Positions 17,664 to 25,460 of a stretch of 64,000 bases of DNA are shown here, piece by piece; positions within the stretch are counted from its first letter, which is position 1, and every line of letters starts with the position of its first letter. This DNA comes from DAMBHY01 sp032068765 (lineage in GTDB: Bacteria > Bacteroidota > Bacteroidia > Bacteroidales > Dysgonomonadaceae): contig DAMBHY010000001.1 in assembly GCA_032068765.1 (NCBI GenBank), positions 1-64,000 of the forward strand, in the 5' to 3' direction. Made by a program: the position numbers and the translations under genes. The notes beneath the pieces are model-generated. The model did not search any database and had not been told where the DNA came from. It worked only from the letters and a program-made list of their open reading frames with translations.

Positions 17664-17700
17664 GAAAAATCGTTGTAAAACCTTGATTTTACAACGATTA
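17664..17700 (-). terminator. terminator of tRNA-Ser
   Basis: A perfect 13-bp stem (17668-17680 with 17687-17699) followed by a T run on the minus strand, about 60 bases past the tRNA. Confidence 0.75.
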
Positions 17701-17757
17701 TCTGAACTTTGAAGGCTAAATTCACTTCATTTGTGAAGCCCTTTTGAAACCTTTCAG

Positions 17758-17842
17758 CGGAGAGAGAGGGATTCGAACCCCCGGAAGCTCTCACTTCAAC
17801 GGTTTTCAAGACCGCCGCGATCGACCACTCTGCCATCTCTCC
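17758..17842 (-). tRNA. tRNA-Ser(UGA)
   Basis: Minus-strand cloverleaf of 85 bases: acceptor GGAGAGA/TCTCTCC, long variable arm as in class II tRNAs, T-arm GGTTCGAATCC, anticodon loop CTTGAAA giving UGA. CCA is not encoded. Its promoter is one arm of a large palindrome shared with the divergent helicase gene. Confidence 0.95.
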
Positions 17843-17868
17843 ATACGCTTATTTGCTAAAAGCGAATG

Positions 17869-17959
17869 CAAAGGTAAGACTATTTTTTTTTATACAAAAT
17901 ATTATTTAGTACTTTTTTTGCTATTGAGACAAAAAAAGTACCAAATAGTCTTACCTTTG
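17869..17959. promoter_or_regulatory. palindromic divergent promoter region
   Basis: A perfect 17-bp inverted repeat (17869-17885 and 17943-17959) carries a TACCTTTG -7 box at each outer end: one for tRNA-Ser (minus, with TTG 18 bases upstream), the other for the helicase (plus). Nested inside is a 12-bp perfect inverted repeat (17909-17920 and 17930-17941). Confidence 0.7.
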
Positions 17960-17978
17960 TAATAAAAGTAAATATATT

Positions 17979-19334
17979 ATGTTATTCTCAGATATGCCGC
18001 TGTGCGATTCCCTTCAGGATGGACTACAAGCGATGAACTTTAAAGAAACCACCCCGATTCAGGAGTTTGCGATTCCCGCTATTCTTGAAAACAAAGATTT
18101 AATTGCTTGCGCACAGACCGGAACGGGTAAAACTGCTGCTTTTCTACTTCCTTTGATACATAATCTGCAAACGAAACCTCATGATACACATAAGGTAAAT
18201 GCTATCATTATGGCTCCAACTCGTGAGTTAGCTCAGCAAATAGACCAACAGATGGAAGGCTTCAGTTATTTCACACCATTTTCATCTGTTGCTATTTACG
18301 GTGGCAACGATGGCGGGTTATGGGACGTACAGAGGCAAGGACTCACATCTGGTGCAGAAGTCATAGTAGCAACCCCAGGCCGTTTGCTTTCTCATATAAA
18401 TTTGTACAAAATTGATTTTAGTGGCGTAAAATATTTTATTCTTGACGAAGCAGATCGCATGCTTGATATGGGATTTTATGACGACATTATGAAAATAGAG
18501 AAGTTGCTCCCAAAAGACAGGCAGACTATCATGTTTTCAGCTACGATGCCACCAAAAATTAAACAGCTGGCAAAAACAATTCTTCATAATCCTGAAGAAA
18601 TAACGATAGCTATCTCCCGTCCCCCAGAAAGCATATTACAATCCGCATACATTTGTTACGAAACTCAGAAACAAGGAATTATTTATTCATTATTCGAAAA
18701 GAAAAAACCAAAGAAAGTAATTCTTTTTTCAAGTTCTAAGCAAAAGGTAAAAGAGATTACTAAAATGCTGATAGGAATGAAATTGTCAGCAGCAGAAATG
18801 CATTCAGACTTGGAACAATCGCAGCGCGATTTCGTGTTGCGTGAATTCCGCAACGAACGTATTGACATATTGGTAGCAACAGACATCGTGGCACGAGGTA
18901 TAGATATCGAAGATATTACTTTAGTAATAAACTATGATGTTCCGCATGATGTAGAAGATTATGTACACCGAATAGGTCGTACAGCACGTGCAGGAGAAAG
19001 CGGTACAGCAATTACATTTGTTACCCCGGACGAGCAGTATTTATTCAAAAGAATTGAAGATTTTCTGGATAAGGAAATTTATAAGATTTCTATTCCTGCG
19101 GAATTAGGTGAAGCTCCGACATATGAACCTGAAAAAAACAGGAAAACAAATTTAAAAGGAAGAGCAAAAAACAGAAGTAACAGCAAAAAGTCTTTTAATA
19201 AAAGAAACAATGTGACATCTTCGGCAAATGAAGATAATAGCCGGTCTAAATCCAACAATAACAAAAATAGGTCTAACAATAAATCGCGAAGCCGATCTGG
19301 AAAATCCAAACCGGCTTCTAGTCAGAGTAACTAA
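17979..19334 (+). CDS. DEAD-box ATP-dependent RNA helicase
   Basis: 451 residues. Helicase core at 1-375: TTPIQ (Q motif), AQTGTGKT (Walker A), PTRELAQQ, DEAD in LDEADRMLDMGFYDD, SAT, then ARGIDI and HRIGRTARAG in domain 2. The tail from about 380 is Lys/Arg/Asn/Ser-rich low complexity, typical of RhlE/CsdA-like Bacteroidetes helicases and probably an RNA tether. Role: remodelling of structured RNA or ribosome assembly, possibly at low temperature. The 3' end is convergent with korC. Confidence 0.95.
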   Translation: MLFSDMPLCDSLQDGLQAMNFKETTPIQEFAIPAILENKDLIACAQTGTGKTAAFLLPLIHNLQTKPHDTHKVNAIIMAPTRELAQQIDQQMEGFSYFTPFSSVAIYGGNDGGLWDVQRQGLTSGAEVIVATPGRLLSHINLYKIDFSGVKYFILDEADRMLDMGFYDDIMKIEKLLPKDRQTIMFSATMPPKIKQLAKTILHNPEEITIAISRPPESILQSAYICYETQKQGIIYSLFEKKKPKKVILFSSSKQKVKEITKMLIGMKLSAAEMHSDLEQSQRDFVLREFRNERIDILVATDIVARGIDIEDITLVINYDVPHDVEDYVHRIGRTARAGESGTAITFVTPDEQYLFKRIEDFLDKEIYKISIPAELGEAPTYEPEKNRKTNLKGRAKNRSNSKKSFNKRNNVTSSANEDNSRSKSNNNKNRSNNKSRSRSGKSKPASSQSN

Positions 19335-19358
19335 TAAATACGTTTAATTACATATGAG

Positions 19359-19913
19359 TTATTCTGCTTTATTATAAATCTGAATAATTTCCATACCACG
19401 CTTAATAGCTTCTTCGTTCATAGGAAGAAGTTTATGATGGCGTTCAGGTAAGGATTTCTTCAAACCTTTCATCACATTTTCCAATTGCACCACTGGAACA
19501 ATTTTCAACAAACCGCCCAATATAATCATGTTAAACACTTTTGCATTGTTCATTTTTGTTGACTCATCCATAGCATCAATGGTATAAACATTGATATCTT
19601 TGCGAGTTGGTGCATGGTGAATACCGTAATTATCATAAATTAAAACTCCTCCAGGTTTTACTTTTGATTCAAACTTATCCAAAGAAGGTTGATTAAGAAC
19701 GATAACTACATCATATTGATTTACAATAGGGGAACTCACAGGATCATCAGATATGATTACAGTAACGTTAGCTGTACCACCACGTTGTTCTGGACCATAA
19801 GCCGGCATCCATGAAACTTCCTTGTTCTCCATAATTCCTGAGTAAGCCAAAATCTTACCCATAGACAATACACCTTGTCCTCCAAAACCTGCTATTACTA
19901 TTTCTTTTAACAT
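19359..19913 (-). CDS. korC: 2-oxoacid:ferredoxin oxidoreductase, gamma subunit
   Basis: 184 residues, complete POR/KOR gamma domain: GFGGQGVLSMGKILAYSG at the start, PAYGPEQRGGTANVTVIIS (about 39-57). It works with the alpha, beta and ferredoxin subunits encoded upstream in the same operon to oxidise a 2-oxoacid (2-oxoglutarate or branched-chain) to the acyl-CoA and reduce ferredoxin. Eighteen bases separate it from korB. Whether the enzyme is KOR or VOR cannot be settled by eye. Confidence 0.93.
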   Translation of the reverse strand: MLKEIVIAGFGGQGVLSMGKILAYSGIMENKEVSWMPAYGPEQRGGTANVTVIISDDPVSSPIVNQYDVVIVLNQPSLDKFESKVKPGGVLIYDNYGIHHAPTRKDINVYTIDAMDESTKMNNAKVFNMIILGGLLKIVPVVQLENVMKGLKKSLPERHHKLLPMNEEAIKRGMEIIQIYNKAE

Positions 19914-19931
19914 GGGATTGTATTAAGTTTA

Positions 19932-20696
19932 TTAAATATTTTTCAAATCGCCAATTGGATATTCAGCAAACATATTTTCTTCCATCCACTTATTTGCCTG
20001 AGCGGGTGTTAATTTCCAACCAGAATTACAAGTAGAAACAATCTCTACTATAGAGCAACCTTTTCCTGCCATAGCATTTTGGAAAGCCAGTTTAAGACTA
20101 TTCTTAGCTTTACGTACTGCAGCTGGAGTATGAACACTTTGACGAGTTGCCAAACAAACACCATTCAATTGTGCTAACAAGCTGGTCATTTTCAAAGGAT
20201 AACCCATTGTACTTACATTTCTACCTTCGGGGCTAGTAGCAGTTACCATATTTTCCAATGTGGTAGGAGCCATTTGACCACCAGTCATACCATATATACC
20301 ATTGTTAATGAAAATAATCACGATATTTTCACCACGATTGGCTGCATGAATTGTTTCAGCTGTACCAATAGCCGTTAAGTCGCCATCACCCTGATATGTA
20401 AATACCATTTTTTCTGGATTAAGTCGTTTAATAGCTGTTGCTACTGCTGGTGCACGACCGTGAGCAGCTTCCTGCCAATCAATGTCAAGATATTTATAAG
20501 CGAATACGGCACAACCTACTGGAGCTACACCAATAGTAGCATCTTGAAGTCCAAGATCTTGGATAACCTCTGCTACAAGTTTGTGAACAACCCCATGTGA
20601 ACAACCGGGACAATAATGCATATGCACATCATTCATCACAGATGGCTTTGCATAAACCAAATTTTCAGGGCTTACTATATTATTATTATTTTCCAT
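19932..20696 (-). CDS. korB: 2-oxoacid:ferredoxin oxidoreductase, beta subunit (TPP-binding)
   Basis: 254 residues. CPGCSHGVVHKL near 29-40, then the thiamine diphosphate motif GDGDLTAIGTAETIHAANRG (about 119-138) with the metal-binding NNGIYGMTGGQMAPTT. This subunit carries the catalytic cofactor. It follows the small membrane protein gene by five bases. Confidence 0.95.
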   Translation of the reverse strand: MENNNNIVSPENLVYAKPSVMNDVHMHYCPGCSHGVVHKLVAEVIQDLGLQDATIGVAPVGCAVFAYKYLDIDWQEAAHGRAPAVATAIKRLNPEKMVFTYQGDGDLTAIGTAETIHAANRGENIVIIFINNGIYGMTGGQMAPTTLENMVTATSPEGRNVSTMGYPLKMTSLLAQLNGVCLATRQSVHTPAAVRKAKNSLKLAFQNAMAGKGCSIVEIVSTCNSGWKLTPAQANKWMEENMFAEYPIGDLKNI

Positions 20697-20701
20697 TTTA
20701 T

Positions 20702-20863
20702 TTATTGTTTTGAAAATCTATAGAATAAATAAAGAGCTATTGCGGTACCACCGGTATACCAGGTAAGTTTAATATTATTATCTGAAACGAAATAGATAAC
20801 AATCGTTGCAACTGCAGCTATTAAGAACAGAATTAAAACTATCTTTCTAACCTTTGGATCCAT
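20702..20863 (-). CDS. small two-span membrane protein inside the kor operon
   Basis: 53 residues, begins MDPKVRKIVLILFLIAAVAT. Two hydrophobic segments (about 8-25 and 35-50) flank a short polar loop (SDNNIKLTW), ending basic (YRFSKQ). It starts eight bases after the korA stop and ends five before korB, so it is translated with the operon. I recognise no family; similar small ORFs may occur at this place in related genomes. Location suggests membrane association of the oxidoreductase or simple genetic hitch-hiking. Confidence 0.65.
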   Translation of the reverse strand: MDPKVRKIVLILFLIAAVATIVIYFVSDNNIKLTWYTGGTAIALYLFYRFSKQ

Positions 20864-20871
20864 CTCTTATA

Positions 20872-21957
20872 TTATCTGTTGATAATTTTTGTTTTTAATG
20901 CATCTAATGCTTCAGAAGGAGTAGGCACGATTCCACCTAAACGTCCGAAATGTTCAACAGGAATTTTACCATTAACAGCCAAACGAACATCTTCTACCAT
21001 TTGTCCGGCATTCATTTCCACAGTAAGCATACCTTTGACTCTATCAGCTAATTCTGCAAGTCTTTTAGAAGGGAACGGCCACAAAGTAATAGGACGGAAC
21101 AAACCTACTTTGATGCCTTCAGCGCGAGCTGCTTCAATAGTCTTCAAACTGATACGTGCTGCAGAACCGAATGCTACAATTATATAGTCAGCATCGTCGC
21201 AATATAATTCTTCATAACGAACTTCATTTTCTTCAATTAATTTATATTTAGCTTGAAGACGCTCGTTGTTTTGTTCCATTACTGCTGGATCTAATTCCAA
21301 AGAAGTGATGATATTGGGCTCGCGTGTAGATGGTTTTCCTAAAGTAGCCCATGGACATTGTTCGCGAATTTCCTGTTCTGTACGACGACGTTTGTATTCA
21401 GGTAATTTCACTTTTTCCATCATTTGTCCAATAACACCATCTGACAAAATCATTGCAGGATTTCTATATTTGAAAGCCAAATCAAAACCTAAGGCGACAA
21501 AATCAGCCATTTCTTGTACTGAGTTTGGAGCCAAAGTAATAAGTCTGTAGTCACCGTGTCCCCCACCCTTCACAGTTTGAAAATAATCTGCTTGTGATGG
21601 TTGGATTGTACCAAGACCAGGACCTCCGCGTTGTACGTTTACTATTAAACATGGCAATTCAGCACCTGCAATATAAGAGATTCCTTCTTGTTTTAAGCTG
21701 ACACCGGGGCTTGATGATGAAGTCATCACCGCTTTTCCACATCCGGCACCGCCATAAACCATATTAATAGCTGCAACTTCACTTTCTGCTTGTAATACCA
21801 CCATACCTGTTGTTTTCCATGGAGCAGCTTCCATGAAAGTTTCAATAATTTCGGATTGTGGAGTAATTGGATAACCGAAGTAACCATCGGCGCCATAACG
21901 AATGGCCGCGTAGGTGATTGCTTCGTTACCTTTCATCAAAGAATATTCTTCTGACAT
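20872..21957 (-). CDS. korA: 2-oxoacid:ferredoxin oxidoreductase, alpha subunit
   Basis: 361 residues. Pyrimidine-domain signature GNEAITYAAIRYGADGYFGY, with PITPQSE and QAESEVAAINMVYGGAGCGK (about 56-75), then SSSPGVSLKQEG and the C-terminal transketolase-like domain. Comparable Bacteroides genes are annotated vorB or korA. It forms the second half of the TPP site with korB. Operon order: ferredoxin subunit, this gene, small membrane protein, korB, korC. Confidence 0.94.
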   Translation of the reverse strand: MSEEYSLMKGNEAITYAAIRYGADGYFGYPITPQSEIIETFMEAAPWKTTGMVVLQAESEVAAINMVYGGAGCGKAVMTSSSSPGVSLKQEGISYIAGAELPCLIVNVQRGGPGLGTIQPSQADYFQTVKGGGHGDYRLITLAPNSVQEMADFVALGFDLAFKYRNPAMILSDGVIGQMMEKVKLPEYKRRRTEQEIREQCPWATLGKPSTREPNIITSLELDPAVMEQNNERLQAKYKLIEENEVRYEELYCDDADYIIVAFGSAARISLKTIEAARAEGIKVGLFRPITLWPFPSKRLAELADRVKGMLTVEMNAGQMVEDVRLAVNGKIPVEHFGRLGGIVPTPSEALDALKTKIINR

Positions 21958-22034
21958 AATTAGTGATTTACGTTTATCGGTTTTACGATAGATTTAATAA
22001 ATGATTGTAATAGTTTGAAACTTATGTAATGAAA

Positions 22035-22265
22035 TTAGTCTATTTTCTTGCGATAGACTGTCAATACTCCATCAGGACATACTAATCCACAGCTAGCGCA
22101 TCCAATACAATCCTCCGGATTTTTCATATACACATAATGGTAACCTCTATCATTAACTTCACGAGGTTGTAATTCCAAAACACTAGTAGGACAAGACACT
22201 ACACAAAGATTGCAACCTTTACAACGTTGTGTATTTACCTCAACATAGCCTTTAACTTTCGCCAT
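22035..22265 (-). CDS. korD: 2-oxoacid:ferredoxin oxidoreductase, 2[4Fe-4S] subunit
   Basis: 76 residues from MAKVKGYVEVN. Two cluster motifs, CKGCNLCVVSCP and CIGCASCGLVCP, bind two [4Fe-4S] centres that carry electrons from the TPP site to ferredoxin. An upstream in-frame start (22304) is excluded because transcription from the promoter at 22302-22332 would begin after it. First gene of the operon. Confidence 0.93.
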   Translation of the reverse strand: MAKVKGYVEVNTQRCKGCNLCVVSCPTSVLELQPREVNDRGYHYVYMKNPEDCIGCASCGLVCPDGVLTVYRKKID

Positions 22266-22301
22266 TAGATTTAAATTTTGAATTTTTAAATTAATACTAC
22301 G

Positions 22302-22332
22302 CAAATATAGTTTATGTTTTTCAGGATTTCAA
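22302..22332 (-). promoter_or_regulatory. promoter of the kor operon
   Basis: TATATTTG (22302-22309) with TTG (22330-22332) 20 bases upstream on the minus strand. Confidence 0.55.
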
Positions 22333-22522
22333 TTTTTAGAAGTTAATTTTTTCTTTATTAATGTTTGAAAAAGAAAGCTTTAGGAAAGCTGTTATATAAA
22401 ATATGTCGAAAAAATTTAATTTATTTACAAATTTGCGCACAACTGATATAAAATTGTAAGTTACAGCAAAAAAATAATTCTAATTCATAAGAATATTTTT
22501 TATCAATTGATTAAAGCAAATT

Positions 22523-23287
22523 TTATATTTCATGTCGTTTATTTATCCCCTCACTCAATAATTTATAAATCTCTTTATGAAATGAATCATTAAGTAAATC
22601 TAAGTGACTTTGCATTGTTTGCAAATCGCCTCTTTTTGCAGGACCTGTCTGTGCAAGTTTAGGAGCAATAGTGACAATCTTATCAACAGTTTCTTGAATT
22701 AACGGATACAAAACATCAAATGGAATGTTTTCTCCAGCAAGTATTTGCGATGAAATATCATAAAGGTAATTTGTAAAATTGTTTGCAAATACTGCAGCGA
22801 GATGTAATTTTTTTCTTTTCTCGGAATTCAAATAAAAAACCTTATCTGAAATACTTTTGGCTAATGTTTCGATTTTATATAAAACATCTTCATTCGAACC
22901 TTCTATGAAAAGCGGTATTTGGGAAAAGTTCAATTCGCGTGATTTGGTAAAACTTTGGAGTGGATAAAGCACGCCATAGTTATCAATTTTTCCTTCAAAA
23001 ATATCCATACCAACTGCTCCAGAGGTGTGAAGCCATATTTTATCTGTTTTCGGAACAGTTAGTAAAAACATATTCAATATATCATCCTTCAGCATGCAAA
23101 TATAAAAATCAGCATCATACGATATTTCTTTTGTGTTGTTAATAGATTTTGCATTAATAGCATTTGCAAGCGAATCTGCATGTTCTATATTTCTACTATA
23201 AACCTGCAAAACTTCATGTCCATCAGCAAATAAAGTTTTGCCAATATGCCAAGCCACATTTCCTGAACCTAACAACACGATTTTCAT
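22523..23287 (-). CDS. Rossmann-fold / DUF2520 oxidoreductase-like protein
   Basis: 254 residues from MKIVLLGSGNVAWHIG; this Met forms an ATGA overlap with the nitroreductase stop, which settles the start. The N-terminal NAD(P)-binding domain (GSGNVA, residues 7-12) resembles pyrroline-5-carboxylate reductase and F420-dependent NADP oxidoreductase; the C-terminal helical domain (about 125-254, KRKKLHLAAVFANNFTNYLY) is DUF2520. Substrate unknown. Translationally coupled to the nitroreductase. Confidence 0.85.
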   Translation of the reverse strand: MKIVLLGSGNVAWHIGKTLFADGHEVLQVYSRNIEHADSLANAINAKSINNTKEISYDADFYICMLKDDILNMFLLTVPKTDKIWLHTSGAVGMDIFEGKIDNYGVLYPLQSFTKSRELNFSQIPLFIEGSNEDVLYKIETLAKSISDKVFYLNSEKRKKLHLAAVFANNFTNYLYDISSQILAGENIPFDVLYPLIQETVDKIVTIAPKLAQTGPAKRGDLQTMQSHLDLLNDSFHKEIYKLLSEGINKRHEI

Positions 23288-23820
23288 CTTTGTTGATACT
23301 TTGATATGTGTACTTTTTCCCAATGCAAGTCATCTTTGCTGCGAGGCTCTGATTCTGACAATTTATTTCCAAAAGCTATGATGCACACAACTTCCAAAGG
23401 CATAGTAATATCAAAAATTTCACTCAGATAATCCTGGCTTGAAACTACATCTGAATGTGAACGTTCTCTTACCTGAACCCAGCAGCTTCCAATATTTAAC
23501 TCTGTTGCCTGCCACTGCATATTGATAGCGGCGATGGAAGCATCTTCTATCCATGCTTCGCTCAGCAAAGGATTGCCCATAACAAGCACGGCAAATGCTG
23601 CATCTTTCACAAATGCACACCCGGTAGGTTTGGAATTTGAAAGTTTTTCCAATAATTCCTTGTCTTCCACTAAAATAAATTCCCAACTATGTTGATTTTT
23701 AGAAGTTGGAGAAAGCAATCCAGCTTCAACAATTTTTTGGATTTGTTCCGGATGAAGTAATTCATCTGAGAATTTTCTTACACTTCTTCTGGTAACTAAC
23801 AGTTCTTCAAAATTAGGCAT
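23284..23820 (-). CDS. nitroreductase family protein
   Basis: 178 residues. Begins LLVTRRSVRKFSD with SPTSKNQHSWEFILVED (about 37-53), the FMN-binding pattern of the nitroreductase fold; IAAINMQWQATELNIGSCWVQVRE and a GNKLSESEPR ending follow. Flavoproteins of this type reduce nitro compounds, quinones or other acceptors with NAD(P)H; the physiological substrate is not evident. First gene of a pair with the DUF2520 gene, separated from serS by a terminator. Confidence 0.9.
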   Translation of the reverse strand: MPNFEELLVTRRSVRKFSDELLHPEQIQKIVEAGLLSPTSKNQHSWEFILVEDKELLEKLSNSKPTGCAFVKDAAFAVLVMGNPLLSEAWIEDASIAAINMQWQATELNIGSCWVQVRERSHSDVVSSQDYLSEIFDITMPLEVVCIIAFGNKLSESEPRSKDDLHWEKVHISKYQQR

Positions 23821-23831
23821 AATCCATATTT

Positions 23832-23869
23832 ATTAAAAAACGGATGCAATTATTCGACTGCACCCGTTT
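23832..23869 (-). terminator. intrinsic terminator of serS
   Basis: AAACGGATGCA (23838-23848) pairs with TGCACCCGTTT (23859-23869) with one mismatch or wobble; T run on the minus strand. Confidence 0.7.
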
Positions 23870-23891
23870 GATTTATAATATTCTAAATTTA

Positions 23892-25163
23892 TCAGTCGAT
23901 AATGTCAAATCCGGTATATGGAACCAAAGCTGCAGGAATTTTAATCCCCTCAGGAGTTTGATTGTTTTCGAGTAATGCAGCAACAATGCGGGGAAGAGCC
24001 ATTGCGCTTCCATTCAATGTGTGGCACAATTGTGTTTTACGAGTCGCATCGCGATAACGGCATTTAAGACGATTTGCCTGGAAACTTTCGAAATTGGAAA
24101 CGGAGCTAACTTCCAACCAGCGTTGCTGAGCTGCTGAATATACTTCAAAGTCAAAAGTCAAAGCAGAAGTAAAACTAATATCGCCTCCGCATAGACGCAA
24201 AATACGCCACGGCAGCTCTAGCTTTTCAACTAGAGTTTGTACATAATTGACCATTTCCTCCAGACGATCATAGGAGTTTTCTGGTTTTTCTATACATACA
24301 ATTTCAACTTTATCAAACTGGTGGAGACGATTCAATCCGCGAACGTCCTTCCCGTAAGAACCAGCCTCACGACGGAAACAAGCGGAATAAGCTGCATTTT
24401 TAATTGGCAATGATTTTTCATCCAAAATCACGTCACGATAAATATTTGTAACCGGAACTTCTGCTGTAGGAATCAAATATAAATCATCCGCTGTGGCATG
24501 ATACATTTGACCTTCTTTGTCTGGCAATTGTCCGGTTCCAAACCCTGAATCAGAATTCACCACATAAGGCGGTTGAATTTCTGTGAAACCAGCATCGCGT
24601 GCACAATCCAAGAAAAAATTAATCAAGGCTCTTTGCAAGCGAGCACCTTTTCCTTTGTAAACAGGAAAACCTGCACCAGTAATCTTTACACCAACCTCAA
24701 AATCTATTAAATCATATTTTTTCGCCAAATCCCAATGCGGAAGTGCATCTGAGGAAAGTTTAGGAACAACACCGCCGGTTTTTTCAACTACATTTTCTTC
24801 AGCGGTTTTGCCATGAGGCACTGAGTCATGTGGAAGATTAGGTATTGTAATCAATAAATCCTGAATTTTTCTTTCAGTTTCTTTGAGTGATTCTTCAAGT
24901 TCTTTAGAGTTTTCCTTTAGCGCTCCCACCCTTTCACGAGCTGTTGTCGCTTCTTCCTTTTTACCTTCTTTCATCAAAGCTCCGATGCTTTTGGATAAAC
25001 TATTGATTTCCGAAAGAGCTGTATCTAATTGTGTTTGAGTATTTTTACGAACAACATCCAAATCAACGATTTGGTTGATTATTGCTTCTCCGTCATAATA
25101 TTTGACAGCCAATCGACGAATTACATCGTCTTTTTCTTCATTTATTTTTTTAAGTGTAAGCAT
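23892..25163 (-). CDS. serS: seryl-tRNA synthetase
   Basis: 423 residues from MLTLKKINEEKD, the normal family start; five extra upstream residues are open but sit in the leader hairpin. Residues 1-110 form the long antiparallel coiled-coil arm that holds the long variable arm of tRNA-Ser. The class II core follows: motif 2 in YSACFRREAGSYGKDVRGLN and motif 3 in NGSAMALPRIVAALLEN. Own promoter with a palindrome at the predicted transcription start. Confidence 0.97.
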   Translation of the reverse strand: MLTLKKINEEKDDVIRRLAVKYYDGEAIINQIVDLDVVRKNTQTQLDTALSEINSLSKSIGALMKEGKKEEATTARERVGALKENSKELEESLKETERKIQDLLITIPNLPHDSVPHGKTAEENVVEKTGGVVPKLSSDALPHWDLAKKYDLIDFEVGVKITGAGFPVYKGKGARLQRALINFFLDCARDAGFTEIQPPYVVNSDSGFGTGQLPDKEGQMYHATADDLYLIPTAEVPVTNIYRDVILDEKSLPIKNAAYSACFRREAGSYGKDVRGLNRLHQFDKVEIVCIEKPENSYDRLEEMVNYVQTLVEKLELPWRILRLCGGDISFTSALTFDFEVYSAAQQRWLEVSSVSNFESFQANRLKCRYRDATRKTQLCHTLNGSAMALPRIVAALLENNQTPEGIKIPAALVPYTGFDIID

Positions 25164-25169
25164 AAAAAA

Positions 25170-25202
25170 CAGTGACAAAAATTAAATGTTTTTTTGTCAC
25201 TG
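25170..25202. promoter_or_regulatory. 12-bp inverted repeat at the serS transcription start
   Basis: CAGTGACAAAAA (25170-25181) and TTTTTGTCACTG (25191-25202) form a perfect stem with a 9-base loop, followed on the minus strand by six T and at once by the serS ATG. It abuts the -7 box, so transcription would begin within the left arm. Confidence 0.6.
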
Positions 25203-25231
25203 CAAAGGTAAGAAAATTTGCTTTTATACAA
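25203..25231 (-). promoter_or_regulatory. promoter of serS
   Basis: TACCTTTG (25203-25210) with TTG (25229-25231) 18 bases upstream on the minus strand. Confidence 0.6.
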
Positions 25232-25265
25232 TTATTTCGTAATTTTAATCTAAGGAATAACTATA

Positions 25266-25388
25266 TTAAAACAGTTGAAAATGGATATTTTCTCTATCTT
25301 TCTTTTCCTGAAGTTCTTCATTAAATTTTCTTACAACCAAGTAAGTAGCAATTCCGGCAACCAAAACGCCAAAAAATACATTTCTCAT
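25266..25388 (-). CDS. small hypothetical protein with one membrane anchor
   Basis: 40 residues, starting MRNVFFGVLVAGIATYLVVR: a hydrophobic N-terminal segment then a charged helix (KFNEELQEKKDRENIHFQLF). It lies 72 bases downstream of tilS on the same strand and before the serS promoter, so it would be the last gene of the yicC-tilS operon. No family recognised. It may be a genuine small protein; evidence is the coherent membrane-plus-charged-helix pattern and lack of other explanation. Confidence 0.45.
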   Translation of the reverse strand: MRNVFFGVLVAGIATYLVVRKFNEELQEKKDRENIHFQLF

Positions 25389-25460
25389 AATTTTTATTTT
25401 TAGATTGTTATTTTAATACTAAAGATAGAATATAAAGGAAAACGATGCATGTAAAGTTCA

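Noticed and set aside
17534..17836. 100-residue minus-strand ORF
   Set aside because: It reads through tRNA-Ser and the tRNA terminator.
25170..25202. T-box leader for serS
   Set aside because: No T-box sequence or specifier loop, the leader is about 30 bases, and T-boxes are not typical of this phylum.
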